Positions 23,301-34,117 are shown, counted from the first letter of the stretch. The stretch is DNA of 64,000 nucleotides from Ceratotherium simum simum (GCF_000283155.1 NW_004454178.1:3806960-3870959), one strand, 5' to 3'. The notes: generated by a model from the letters alone, not told the origin. A program made the numbers and translations.

Positions 23301-23354
23301 TGGCTTAGCGGTTAAGTGTGCGCGCTCTGCTGCTGGCGGCCCGGGTTCGGATCC
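23301..23354 (+). promoter_or_regulatory. Internal Pol III promoter (A and B boxes) of the ERE
   Basis: tggcttagcgg at 23301-23311 fits the A-box consensus TRGYNNANNNG at every fixed position. ggttcggatcc at 23344-23354 differs from the B-box GGTTCGANTCC at one base. The spacing is that of a tRNA-derived SINE. Whether it is transcribed is unknown. Confidence 0.6.
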
Positions 23355-23473
23355 CGGGCGCACACCGACGCACCATTTCTCCGGCCATGCTGAGGCCGTG
23401 TCCCACATACAGCAACTAGAAGGATGTGCAACTGTGACATACAACTATCTACTGGGGCTTTGGGGGAAAAAAA

Positions 23474-23500
23474 ATAAAAAATAAATAAATAAATAAATAA
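23474..23500. repeat. (AAAT)n tail of ERE
   Basis: Run of AAAT/AATA units forming the 3' tail of the preceding SINE; a likely polymorphic microsatellite. Confidence 0.85.
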
Positions 23501-23513
23501 TTAAAAAGGGGTT

Positions 23514-24594
23514 AAATGAGATAGTATGTGCTATGTCCCTGGCAGGGTGCTCAATCAGTAATTCTTTATGCCCTCCCTACCTTGAGTGCCTAAACAATGC
23601 CTGTTACATAGTGAACACTCCAAAATAGTCATAGACCAAGGGATTATTAATACTAAACCCAAAGGAAAACTCGAACAAAACTGAGCTGCATAGTAGTATG
23701 ATTGTAAAACGTAATTTTGTCCTTTTATCCACTTTATTCATGAAATCAATATTTTTCTTCATCCATAATGCCATAATAAGAGCACATTAGAGTATTATAT
23801 AAATGACATCAAATACTACAGGTATTCATCTTGGAGTCAAAACTTCAAAATATGGTATAACAATCATGTTTTGGAACCATCCCAATATTAGCACAAAAAC
23901 AAAAGCTCATAGCCATAGCTGTGAAATGATAAAACCACCATGTAAAATTCCACATGTGCTTTAGCATTCCATGAGATTCCTTCAAAATAAAGCAAGTAAA
24001 TCAGGAGAATATTCTGGAAAGAAGAATACATAATATCATTCAAAATTTCCATTGCACACAGCATGCCTATCTCCTAATGCATCAAATGTATCAGAGAAAT
24101 ACAGTAGTTACTCATCATAGCAACCAGTTGCCTACTTATTGGCTGAGGGAAGGCAAAGCAATGATGTGAAAAGTGGCTTGTCTTATTTTCCCTAGAATGG
24201 AAAGAGAAAAATGGCTCTTAAAATTTCTTTGGGTCTGTGCACTGTTGCTCAGTATCTTCTGACATTATTTTATCTTAAATTTCTCTTTACTAATAAGGGT
24301 TCTAGGCATTTAGTCCATTCACTGTTCTGAGTGTTAAGTGGGCAATACCAATCAAATGCAGTGAACAGCCATCTCACACAGAAGCAGGAGGGGAAAGGGA
24401 AGGAAGGGATCAGTCCAAAAACCACAACTACTCAGTCTGATTGCTCAGTGCTCCTCTGAAGAGGCATAGCAAGGAGAGCACAGGGTTGGTTCTAGGCAGT
24501 ATCATAGCATAGGTAACTCTCACCAGGATGATCCCCAGTTTCCCAGCCCAACCCATCTGCCTCTTTAATTTCCCCACCCTTTCAGGTCAGGTCT
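23514..24594. other. No gene or recognisable repeat
   Basis: About 1.1 kb of unique-looking DNA. 24060-24200 has a balanced, low-repeat composition and might be conserved, but that is only a guess without alignment. Confidence 0.4.
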
Positions 24595-25460
24595 TTCATT
24601 CAGCAATTATTTGAGTGTGTACCTGTTATATGCCAGGTAATAATCTAGGGTGGAGGGATTAGATTAAAAGACACAGCTCTTGTCCTGTAGGGTCTTCAAG
24701 TGTTTTTAGAAAGAGGCAGAAAACAAAAAGATTATAGCACAATAGGAACGCTGCTCTGAATAAATAGAAAAGTTCAGTGGGAACGTAACAGAAGGAGCAT
24801 ATAAGGGCCCAGTGCATATTAGGGACTCGATAAGTATTGAACAAATGCATATATGAATGAGTAAATGAATTAAAGATCTTCAATGTCAGGGAAAGTTTCA
24901 AAAAAATAAATAAATAGATAAAGAACATTGGAAATGAAATCTTAGAAAAGCAAGAGTTTTATGAGAATGCGGGAGGAAAGGGTCCTAAGAAGAGGGGAGG
25001 GCAGGTGCAAACTCAGAGGGTAGAGAAAATGGCAAGTTCAGGGAACTACACATAATTTAGATGGCTGGAAGTTAAAGATCCAACCTGCTGGGAGGGCCAG
25101 GGCCTAAGAATTGGGGTTGGACGGTTGGCAAGAGACACCATTGAGATCCTTGAGGGCCAAATGAAGGATTGTCGATTTTGTCCTGGAGATCAATGGGTAG
25201 CCCCTGAAGAATGTTGAACAGGGAAGTGAAATGCCCCATTTACCTTTGATGAAGATTACTTCTGGTTCCTCTATGGAGGAAAGCTTTGAAAAGGAAGAGA
25301 AAAGAAGCAGAGAGAATAAAATGCCCCTGAAATGCCCTCAGGGGCTGACAATCCGAGTCTACACCTGGGTCATAGACATGAGGATGGAAAGTAGAGGAGA
25401 TGCTTAGAATATTCATGAGGAAGAATTAGCACATCTCATGGGATATGGATGAAAAATAGC
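24595..25460 (-). mobile_element. L2 LINE remnant, 3' end to ORF2
   Basis: The low-coordinate end has 'tttcattcagcaattatttg' and 'atgccaggtaataatctagg', the reverse complement of the L2 terminus. Downstream come 'gagatccttgagggccaaat', 'gggtagcccctgaagaatgt' and 'acagggaagtgaaatgcccc', equivalent to L2 coding text. A small plus-oriented piece at about 24805-24870 ('gactcgataagtattgaaca', 'tgaatgagtaaatgaatt') looks like another L2 3' end and may be a separate insertion. Heavily diverged. Confidence 0.65.
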
Positions 25461-26094
25461 CAGAGAGAAAAACCTATCTTCACCTCAAATGCCAGCTCTT
25501 CTGACCTAAGCAGTACATGAATCAGGACTAACAAAATGCATCATAAAGAGATTAGGCTACAGAACTAAGAATGGACTGGAGGGGGCCAAAGGGGCTGAGA
25601 GAACAGAAGGCTGCCAACAGGGTGCTTTCCATACATGTGGAAGCTTCCCTAGGCACCCACTGCACCTCTGTAAACGAATTCAAGCCTCCCAGGGGCTGGG
25701 AGACTAACTCTTCTAGGCTGTAGACTGGAATCTGAACAGAACTGCGGCTTCACAGAGCTCAAACCCTCCCTCTCTTTCCACCTTCCCAATGTCTCAGCGG
25801 CTACACTGAAGGGAAAATTTCCTCTGAAACCCCCTCAGCCCAGACTCATCTGCAATTTTCCCTCAGAGCCCATGGAGGATACTCAATGTACTCTCCACAT
25901 TGGCTTTGCTGACTTTGTTCATGAAAACCACTTGCATTAGAAAATGCGTGATTGAGAAAATCGAGAACTTCACGAAAAATTAAAGCCAGGCCACAAGGTC
26001 GTAAGTGAAGTTATGAAAGCTGTTGCCAATTTTTCTTTTTACTGTAATTAAAATAAAACAGTATGGAAAGACATTTAAGTTCCATATCATATCT
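25461..26094. other. No gene or recognisable repeat
   Basis: Unique-looking sequence; no open frame of note. Confidence 0.4.
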
Positions 26095-26192
26095 ACAATC
26101 ATTGAGGACTTTCTCTGAGCCTAGCATTGCACATTATCTTCTCACTTAATCCTCACAATAGCCCTACGAGTTACAGACTATTATTACTCCTG
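26095..26192 (-). mobile_element. MIR SINE fragment
   Basis: 'ttctctgagcctagcattgc', 'acattatcttctcacttaat' and 'cctcacaatagccctacgag' are the reverse-complement MIR 3' half. It ends at 'ttattactcctg' and is followed by a TAA repeat. Confidence 0.7.
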
Positions 26193-26194
26193 GT

Positions 26195-26215
26195 TAATAA
26201 TAATAATAATAATAA
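26195..26215. repeat. (TAA)n microsatellite
   Basis: Seven TAA units directly after the MIR fragment. Confidence 0.9.
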
Positions 26216-27049
26216 GCACTGTACAATTAATTTCCATTTACGTTTTATTCTTCATTATAAACATTTAAGAATCTTCTTTTTCTTCCCTACAATTTCAACC
26301 AGACACTCATTGATTAACTTTCCTTGGCTGCTTATAATATGAATGATAAAATTTACTCTCTATATCTATTCCTTCAATGAAATGTTTAATACCTTTCTGA
26401 TTTTACTATTTATAGTTATTTATTCTCATCTCCTACATTTACCACAGTTTCAGAGGCAGAGAGTGATTTTGATACTTGTCATGAAAAAAACTTAGCTGAG
26501 TTCCTAATTATTCAAACTCCATCTTAATACATAAGGAGGTGTAAAATGTTGGTTCTGTTCACGATAAAGTCACTCCAAAGATGACGTCATCGGTCCCCTT
26601 GACACACCATTTGTAACTGAAGTTGGAAGATCTCTAACACAGGATTCTGCATTTCATATGTTTCCTAAGTTTATCCTAAACAGTTATTTTCCTGCTCTGT
26701 AGCTCACATTTTCTCTATTTTCTATGCTGAAGTTTAGTTCTCTTTCTAATTATCACCAAGGGAAACAATTAGAAATCCAGGCTGATATTAGGACCTAAGT
26801 ATGCTCAAATATGGAAAAGTGAAACTGAAGTAAATTGGTAGAAAGTAGAATTTCATGCCAAGAACATGGGATGTGAGAGACTGCTGTATTTCTCTGCCGT
26901 TTGAAAAAAGTCCAGGTATAGGAGATCCCTTTTGTTTTGTCTGACCAACATCTATTTCCCTTTCTTCTAGAAACAGGAAGAACACCTCTTCCACTTCCCC
27001 ATCATGAGGTTTGAGTGGGACTGACTCAGTCCTCAGCCTCAGGAGTGGA
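26216..27049. other. No gene or recognisable repeat
   Basis: AT-rich, with a 106-codon minus frame at 27108-26788 that shows no domain. The part just before 27050 may belong to an LTR element. Confidence 0.4.
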
Positions 27050-27148
27050 TAAATGCCCTTTAATGTAAACTTTGGCCAAGTTGTAACGTAGGGGCAATAG
27101 TGGAGCACAATTGATTTATTACAATGAAATTGCCAGACTCAAGTGGTC
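27050..27148 (+). repeat. Left arm of 99-bp inverted repeat
   Basis: This segment aligns without gaps to the reverse complement of 27815-27913, 81 of 99 bases identical by my count. The best-kept part is 'aatgaaattgccagact' (27123-27139). Similarity stops sharply at both ends. The loop is 666 bp. Confidence 0.85.
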
Positions 27149-27154
27149 ACTCAG

Positions 27155-27535
27155 AGCACTCCATCCCCCGGCCTTGGTAATTCTTCAGGAATGGGTACAT
27201 GACACAAAAGGAGCTAATGGCAGCCATTCCAGAACTTTGGCCAAAGTGACAAGGACAGAGGCACTTTTATTCTTATGATGTTACTAAGCTAAATTCAGAA
27301 TATTTGCCATCTTTGCCACCATTTGAATATTGCCTGCCTAGGAATTAATAAAACACAGAGGAAGCAAAGTTGAGAGCTAAAATGAATCAGGTTCCTGACA
27401 GCAGTGTTAGATCTTCTGGATCCAGGCATACCTCAAGGCAAATACTTCCCAAATTTACATTTACAAGAATCAATAAATTCATTTTGTGCCTAAGCTCTTT
27501 TGAATTTCTGTCACTTACAACCGGGAGTCAAAAAT
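27155..27535 (+). mobile_element. MLT1-like ERVL-MaLR LTR
   Basis: Between the inverted arms lies text in MLT1 LTR order: 'cttggtaattcttcaggaat', 'gggtacatgacacaaaagga', 'cacagaggaagcaaagttga', 'tctggatccaggcatacctc', 'aagaatcaataaattcattt', 'tttctgtcacttacaaccgg'. The last blocks are the diagnostic 3' part of MLT1, including an AATAAA signal at 27472-27477. The 5' boundary is not clear and may extend into the left arm. A solo LTR is the simplest reading. Confidence 0.7.
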
Positions 27536-27814
27536 TGCCAAGTAAAGCAATAATTCTGTACACAGCAGTTCAGGCTACATATTCCCTACCCTACGTTCCC
27601 GTAAATTTGGATTGGGTAGAGAATTGGGTGATGTGAAGCAAGCATCTTCTTCTAGCTGTGGTTTGTAAGCTGGTTTTATCACATGCTTCCAAAATAAGTG
27701 AAAGAAATCAGGTAAACTATTTGTGAACATCTCTGAACATGAACAATTAGTGCTTTATTGGCATTAAAAAAACCTTGGAATCTATGTAGTCAGCATACTG
27801 CATTATGGTTGCTA

Positions 27815-27913
27815 GACCACTCAAGTCTGGCAATTTCATTTTAATAGATCGATTTTGCCCCACTCTTGCTCGTAGGCTACCACTGGGCCAAATTTCACTT
27901 TAAAGGGCATTTT
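27815..27913 (-). repeat. Right arm of 99-bp inverted repeat
   Basis: Reverse-complement partner of 27050-27148, with about 82% identity and no gaps. 'ggcaatttcattttaatag' (27830-27848) is the mirrored form of the left-arm core. No family identified. Confidence 0.85.
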
Positions 27914-28105
27914 ATGGCAAAGATCCAAACCCTTTCACAGCAAAAGTTGAATGCTAATGGAATTGTTGTGATTTAAAACTGTGAAACACAATCTATTTTT
28001 CAATGGAGGAAACAAAAACCGTAACCACAAATAGTTCCAGTTTCTTAACTCAACCTTGAAGGATATTTTTGCATTTTTATTCATTATTTAATGATGAGAG
28101 ATATT

Positions 28106-28341
28106 GTAAAAGAGTGTTGAATAGTATCGGAGCATCAAATGAGGAGACCTGGGTTCAAGTCTTGGCAACGCCACCTACTAGCTGGGTGACCTAGAGCAAG
28201 TTACTTAAGATCTTGTAGCACCAGTGTTAAATCGTACCATGGACATTAAGTGAGAAGATACTTGTAAAAGTTTTTTTTTCTGAGCCTGGCACATAGAGAG
28301 TATTCAATAAATGACTGTTGTTGCTATTATTGTTATCGGTA
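28106..28341 (+). mobile_element. MIR SINE, nearly full length
   Basis: Plus-strand MIR with head 'tgaggagacctgggttcaag', core 'tactagctgggtgacctaga', 'gcaagttacttaagatcttg', then 3' half 'cattaagtgagaagatactt' and the end 'gagcctggcacatagagagt' plus 'attcaataaatgactgttgt'. All MIR parts are present in order. Confidence 0.85.
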
Positions 28342-28430
28342 GAAATGCTAGGAAAAGTCGTATTACTACTAGTAGAGTATTAACCTTTCACGTTGGTTTC
28401 AGTGATGGGGAATTTTTGCATGCACTATAT

Positions 28431-28513
28431 TTTTTTTCCTTCCTTCCTTTCTTCCTTCTTTCCTTTCTTTCTTCCTATTTTTTTTCCTTACTTATTTTTC
28501 TTTCTTCCTTTCT
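28431..28513. repeat. (TTCC)n pyrimidine tract
   Basis: About 80 bases of TTCC/CTTT units on the plus strand with few interruptions. Confidence 0.9.
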
Positions 28514-28989
28514 TGTGAGTTGCAAATATCAGAAGAAACTGCTCTACAAGAAACCTTAGGTCTGATAGAAAAAGATGGCCCTTATTTCATAAAGGATGAA
28601 GACATGAGAACTTTTAAATGCCAAAGGATTTTCAGAAATGTAATTGTGTAATAAGACTCACACATCTAAGAATCTCAAGTAAATTTCCCAAATCATAGTC
28701 ATTGATTCATAGGTTGCAAAACCTTCAAAATTTCACAAGATAATAAAAATTTGTTTGTAAAATACACCTTAAATTTTGGAAATAAAGGTAAAGAAGTTGC
28801 TTCCTAGTGTAAAAAAGGACAATAATATTTCTTGATTAGCAAACAAAGATTTCTGGTTAGATAATGAAGAAATACAACCTCTAAAATCACCTCTAACTTT
28901 CATTGCATACTTACTGGATATTATAACTTAAAAAAATATTTTATAACATTATTTAACAAAAATAATGCTGGAAAAACCTCAAGATTCTC
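28514..28989. other. No gene or recognisable repeat
   Basis: AT-rich sequence; nothing recognised. Confidence 0.4.
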
Positions 28990-29330
28990 ATAAAACCAAG
29001 AGAAGGCTGCAACAGAAGAGAGATGAGAATTGTTCTGGTTGTGTAAAGAGGGGATTGTAAAGGGGCAAGGTTAGAAGAAGGGAGACAATTTAGGAAGTTC
29101 TTGGGGTCATCCATGCAAGACTTGCTGATGGCTTGGATCAGGACTGTAGCAGTGAAGAGTCGAAAAGTGGTTGGATTTAGGATATAGTTTGGAGGTGAGG
29201 TGATAGAACTCACTGATGGATTAGTTATGGGGTATGAGGTGGAAAGAGAAGTAGAGGATAATTTGTAGGTTTGGGGGCTGAGTGATTGGAAGGACTGTGA
29301 TGTCACTTATTGAAAGAGGGAAAGTTTATA
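28990..29330 (-). mobile_element. L2 LINE ORF2 fragment
   Basis: The plus strand reads as reverse-complement L2: 'ggagacaatttaggaagttc', 'gatggcttggatcaggactg', 'tagcagtgaagagtcgaaaa', 'gtggttggatttaggatata', 'tgatggattagttatggggt'. The minus frame 29306-28953 (117 codons) is the corresponding LINE polypeptide remnant, with short similar phrases such as SSNLAPLQSPLYTTRTILI. Frame and length are broken. Confidence 0.8.
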
Positions 29331-29334
29331 TTGC

Positions 29335-29640
29335 AAGTTAAGTAGATATTTGCCAAGCAGGCTGGATAAAAATGGTATTCCAAAAAGAAGGGAACAACAT
29401 GTGCTAAGGCATAAAAGTGTTAAAGAGGCTGGCATATCCACGGAAGGAAAACGTGTTTGAAATGGAGGACTTCAGGAATACCGGGTGAGAACAGGCCAGG
29501 TTGACAGATGGGGCTACGAATGTGGCCAAGAGCTAGCTTACTGAGATGGGACTTCCTCCTTTAGGTTGGAGAGGGATTATGAGCCACGTAGGGGTTTAAG
29601 ACAAGTAGTCTTCTATAAAATAAATCAAAGAACTCGGAAA
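29335..29640 (-). mobile_element. L2 LINE fragment (second)
   Basis: Further reverse-complement L2-like blocks ('catgtgctaaggcataaaag', 'gattatgagccacgtagggg', 'tttaagacaagtagtcttct') that belong to a different part of the L2 polypeptide than the previous fragment. Either one rearranged copy or two insertions. Confidence 0.55.
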
Positions 29641-29731
29641 TGAAGAAGCTGCAGCAAAAGAATTGGTTACGTATATTGAATTAATTTACATATAGATCTC
29701 CAAACTGAAAAACTGGTAAAATTAGGGTTAC

Positions 29732-30010
29732 AAAAAATGGAACATAGGGGCTGGCCCGGGGGTGCAGTGGTTAAGGGCGCACGCTCCGCTGCAGCGACCC
29801 AGCGTTCACAGGTTCCGATCCTGAGTGCGCACCGACACACCGCTTGCTAAGCCATGCTGTGGTGGTGTCCCATGTAAAGTAGAGGAAGATGGGCACAGAT
29901 GTTAGCCCAGGGCCAGTCTTCCTCAAGAAAAAAGGGGAGGATTGGCATCGGATGTTAGCTCAGGGCTAGTCCTCCTCACAAAAAAAAAAAAAAAAAAAAA
30001 AAATTGGACA
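29732..30010 (+). mobile_element. ERE SINE, complete
   Basis: Full-length copy from about 29747 (ggggctggcccggggg) through 'gcagtggttaagggcgcacg', 'gttcacaggttccgatcctg', 'gccatgctgtggtggtgtcc', two 'cttcctcaag'-type tail blocks and a poly(A) of over 20 bases ending about 30003. A degraded duplication, aaatggaacat against aaattggacat, flanks it. The B box has decayed to ggttccgatcc. Confidence 0.93.
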
Positions 30011-30088
30011 TGAATATTATGCAAATATGATAAATGAAAAATAACATAACCAGCAAGAATCAGACAAAAGGAATTTTCAGGGCAAGAG

Positions 30089-30312
30089 CGAATAATAATA
30101 TCTAACACTTGCAGAGGGCTCACTTAAGAAAAAGTGTTCTAAGGATTTACGTAATCCTCACGCTATTATTCTTGCTATGATACAGTTGAGGAAACCAAGA
30201 TACGAAGAGCTTAAGAAATGTGCACAAATTGATACAGCTATTGGGTGATAGAAATAGGATGTGAATGCAGCATTTTGATTTCAGAGCCCACAACTTTTAA
30301 CCATTATTCAGA
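30089..30312 (-). mobile_element. MIR SINE, nearly full length
   Basis: Reverse-complement MIR: 'aataataatatctaacactt', 'gtgttctaaggatttacgta', 'atcctcacgctattattctt', 'tacagttgaggaaaccaaga', 'gatacagctattgggtgata', 'gaatgcagcattttgatttc', 'agagcccacaacttttaacc'. All segments are in order from 3' end to head. Confidence 0.85.
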
Positions 30313-30627
30313 GGGCTGGTCTCTGAAGAAGATGGGAATCTTTTATAACAGGGAGTCAATTTATACTGAGTGAAATTGAAGCATGAGTTTAAAAAAACTG
30401 CTTCTTAATACTTTCGTTATATGATAAAGCCATGTTTATCTGAAGTTCAATAACAACTACAGTTTAAATCCGATTTCCTTTTTTTTCTATTAAATTCCTT
30501 TCAAATATAATTAAATCAAATACATTTTATTTAAATATTCCATTGTTATAAAATTATTTTGACAAATCCTCTTTCCTCTCAATATATCTCCTTTCTCTAT
30601 ATTCGCCTGAGGGATACTTGGAATTAG

Positions 30628-30785
30628 GTTTGCAAAATGGTAGCAGTGGTTACATTTGTGTTTTGGAGCTTTGAATGATTTATTGCTAATTTTCTTTATA
30701 CTTTTCTGTATTGATTGATTTTAAATTATGGAATTTCTATCATTTCAATGAACTATAAAGCCACTATTATAATAAAAGAAAAAAA
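30628..30785 (+). mobile_element. L1ME-type 3' end
   Basis: Plus-strand old L1 terminus: 'gcaaaatggtagcagtggtt', 'ctttatacttttctgtattg', 'tttctatcatttcaatgaac', then an A-rich tail 'aataaaagaaaaaaatgg'. This matches the L1ME 3' UTR pattern around 'tagcagtggttatctctggg' and 'tttatacttttctgta'. Confidence 0.65.
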
Positions 30786-31194
30786 TGGTGGAGTGGTGAT
30801 GGGAATGATTAGATCATACTGTTCATGAGGCTCATTTGTTCTGTTCGTACAATTGTTTAAAAAAGAAAAACACTTGTCGTCTCCAACCCAGAACAAATCT
30901 CTTCTCTATGTTACAAATATTAATTCCATATATGAAAATAATGACTGTATACTTTTAGCTGCACTACTTGTGAAAATTTATATACTTCGTCATTCACTAG
31001 TGGGGCACACATATATATTGGGAAAACAATGGAACAGCACTTTATACAAACAATGAGCCAGGAAATGCATTTGCTATAGTCTTGTGGCTATTGAATTATT
31101 TAAGGAAGTAGAGGTAAGTTCCTTGAACTAAAATCCAATCGTTTGTGTAATGAAGAGGAAAGAATAATGGTCTGTAATGAGAGATAATGTTGTA
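30786..31194. other. No gene or recognisable repeat
   Basis: AT-rich sequence without a recognisable feature. Confidence 0.4.
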
Positions 31195-31340
31195 GCAGAA
31201 ATTATACCGAGAATCAGAGATCTCTAGTCTAGTCCTGGTTGTATAACTGAACTCTCAATGACTTGATCAAACCATTTGTTTCTGGGATTTTGTGTTTCTA
31301 CAAAATAAGTGGTGAAAACAAATTATCTCAATTTTTAACC
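31195..31340 (+). mobile_element. MIR-type SINE fragment
   Basis: 'gagaatcagagatctctagt', 'ctagtcctggttgtataact', 'caatgacttgatcaaaccat', 'tttctacaaaataagtggtg' follow the MIR head-to-core order in diverged form. Confidence 0.5.
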
Positions 31341-31999
31341 CAAAATATTGGGGATTGAGCACATGCATTTGTCTCTGCTCCTTCCCCAAAATGAACTATA
31401 TAAAACAGGCATGAGCCTGCAAAGCAAAGGCAGGAGAAGAAACAGCAGAAAACAATAGAAGTCAAAATTTTGGAAAGTGAATGGATGAATGGTAAATAAC
31501 ATAGCAAAATACAAGGAGGGGGCAGGAAAAGTGAACAAGAAGCAAACTGATACCTGCTGCAGAATGTTGGAAAGACTTAGGAATTGCTCACTCCAGGTAT
31601 TTCTAAAACTGTAGGGTATAGTGGAAAGTAGGATTTGTTGAAATTTTTAAATAAATAGCTACATCCCTGGATCTTCTTCCCTTGTCTGTATTCTCAGGCC
31701 ACTAACCCTTTTTTATTCCAGCACTAGACTGGAGATTTGCTGTCTGGAGAAGTTGCACAAGACAGACTCTGCACTTAAGGAATCAGATACAACTGAGGGT
31801 AGAAGTAAGGTCCCAAGAGCCTTAAATAAGAGTCTACTTACTAAATGACCAAACTGTCAACACCCCCAACTCTGCATCTAGTAATTTGGCTTTTTAAGAC
31901 CTTACTCTTAATTAAACCATATAGAATTGCCAATACTCAACCATTTTTACCCTATAAACATAGCAATTTCACGTGAATTAACACAAACAAACATCAAAG
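31341..31999. other. No gene or recognisable repeat
   Basis: No notable open frame and no family recognised. The final ~100 bases may belong to the following HAL1. Confidence 0.4.
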
Positions 32000-33495
32000 G
32001 ATCATTAGACACTTAAGAAAAGTCTCAAACATGAAAAGCAGAGTCCAAAACAAAAAGAAAAAAAAACCATACAGATAAAGTAGGATTAAAAGAAAACATA
32101 TCAAAAAATTATTAGCCATTACATCCATGAAATGTGAACAAGAGCCTATAATTTTTAAAGGCAACAACTAGAGATCATGAAAGAAATACTTAAAATGAAA
32201 AATATGATAGAAGAAATTAAAAGTTCATGAAAACAAAGTTTGGCAAACAAAGACAAGAAAATTGGATAGAAAGTCTAGGAGATATAATTTTCAAAAACTG
32301 AAGTTTTGATGAGCGAAAATAAATTAAAACTGTAGAAAATTTCTCAGAATTAAACAATATGAATTCCCAGTTGAAATGACTCTCAAGATCCCATACAATG
32401 ATTTTAAAAAAGATTTATACTAAGGGAATCCCTGTGAAATATCAGAAAACCGTGGATAAAGAGAAAATCCTAAAAGCTTTCACAGACAGAAGAAAAAATC
32501 GGAACATATGAACACAAAACTTCTTAACAGCAACACTGAAAGCTTGAAGGCAATGGAATAATACCTTAAAAATTTTGAAGAAAAATTATTTCCCATCTCT
32601 AAGTTTATACTCAGACCAACTAATAATCAAGAGTGAGAGTAGAATAGAAGCATTTTTCAGGCATGGACTTAAGATATTTATTGCTTATGATATTTCTCAG
32701 GAAGTTATTGGATGGTATTTTCCACCAAAATGAGGAAGAAAACCAAGAAAAAGTTGAAAGAAGGTCTTAGGATATCAATTAAGGGAAGCCTTAGAATGAT
32801 AGTGGCATTGAAGGCCTAGAGATGAAAAGTCTAGATTGTAACTGGATACAACAAGGCTCCAAAAGGCATAAGTCAAAGACCAAAATGATACTTGATTTTT
32901 AAAATATATTAAGTGAGAATTTTAGCTTTGTTAGAAATTTAGGAAATAAATTAATGGTTGGTATATAGGAAACTAAACAAAAACAAAGGCAAATATAAAC
33001 TTCAGGAAAAACAGAAGATTCTATAAGAAACAAAATACAATTATTATTATTATATTAATCATCTGTAAATAATATTTACATAACAATAATATTAGTAATA
33101 TAAACTTTAAATATTTATTTGACTCCAAAGGGTGAAATATCTCTATTGGCAGAACAGGAAAAAATGAAGAGCGTGTGAGTATGTGTCAGAGGGCAGGTGG
33201 CAGAGGTGACAAGTCAGGGATGTACAGAGCTAAATTCTCATCTTTCATAACAGGAAGTTCATAGATAATATCTAAAATTAAAGAACCAAGGAATAGTAAT
33301 AAAGCATGTTTCTTGGAAATGCAGAATTCAATACTAGAATATATATCTAAACATATTGCAGATGGTTGCCTTAAGGTACAAGGAAGTGGAATGGGATGGG
33401 ATGTGTCAGGGTTCTGCTGTTTTTATTATAAACTCAGTAGTACGATTTGACTTTTACAACGTATATACATGTATAATAGCTCCTCTAGCATGTAT
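32000..33495 (+). mobile_element. HAL1 (half-L1) LINE remnant
   Basis: A long A-rich L1-ORF1-related element in plus orientation. Recognisable blocks include 'tatgatagaagaaattaaaa', 'aatatcagaaaaccgtggat' followed by 'aaagagaaaatcctaaaagc', 'taacagcaacactgaaagct', 'tgaaggcaatggaataatac', 'atactcagaccaactaataa', 'ttccaccaaaatgaggaaga' and 'aaccaagaaaaagttgaaag'. These follow the HAL1 ORF1 order, then its 3' UTR with 'ttaaagaaccaaggaatagt'. No RT domain is present, as expected for HAL1. The frame is destroyed by many stops. Confidence 0.8.
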
Positions 33496-34083
33496 ACTTT
33501 ACTATTTACAAATTTTCATACATGGAAGCAATGGTCACAGCTAAAAATGTACCAGGAAAACTTGATCTCTGGATGCAAAAAAATCACAAACATTCTCTAA
33601 TATATCTTCAAGTCAGGAAGAAAAACATATTTTTGAAAATAAAGTGATCACATAGACGTTAGATCAGCAAGCATCCACCTTTTTTTAAAAAAAATATTTA
33701 CCCGATGAAGTCTGAGTTGCTGGGAAATCCTGAAACTAAATTTTGAACTATACTAGCAGCAGTCTCAACTCCTCCCTCCCCCATTTCTGCAGCAATCCAG
33801 TTTGGTGAAATTAAACTGAGTTTAGAATCTGCCATTTCTTCTAAAGTGACGATTTAATTTATACTTATTGTAGGGCCATGATCTTGTTCACTTTTTATCT
33901 AAGTTGCAAGTGACAGTTTGGGAATAGACAGGTTATTTCGATTTATTTAATCCTTCCCTGCCTCTCCCCATGGTGTCACCTCCTTACTGGCCTAAGTGGG
34001 CCTTCACTGAGGACCCCATGAGGGAAGCCATTATTTAATGACATTTGGGTTCTCAAAGTTCTTTCCTCTGTCAGAAGAACACC

Positions 34084-34085
<2 letters not shown>
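33496..34085. other. No gene or recognisable repeat
   Basis: AT-rich sequence; nothing recognised. Confidence 0.4.

Positions 34086-34116
<31 letters not shown>
34086..34116. repeat. (CA)n microsatellite
   Basis: About 15 uninterrupted CA units; likely polymorphic. Confidence 0.97.

Positions 34117-34117
<1 letters not shown>

Larger units (their letters stand above)
23276..23513 (+). mobile_element. ERE-type SINE with alternative 3' half
   Basis: Element at 23289-23500. The head 'cgtggcttagcggttaagtg' and B box region 'gggttcggatcccgggcgca' are ERE-like. After the 'ccggccatgctgaggccgtg' block the 3' half differs from the other six copies: 'gcaactagaaggatgtgcaa' and 'acaactatctactggggctt', then an (AAAT)n-type tail. 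This marks a distinct ERE subfamily. Perfect 13-bp duplication ttaaaaaggggtt at 23276-23288 and 23501-23513. Confidence 0.92.

Noticed and set aside
23137..23484. 115-codon plus frame and 89-codon minus frame
   Set aside because: Both are read-throughs of GC-rich ERE SINE sequence.
34086..34116. Possible CRISPR-like or satellite array among the repeated stretches
   Set aside because: All tandem repeats here are mono- to tetranucleotide microsatellites; no spaced direct repeats are present and the sequence is mammalian.
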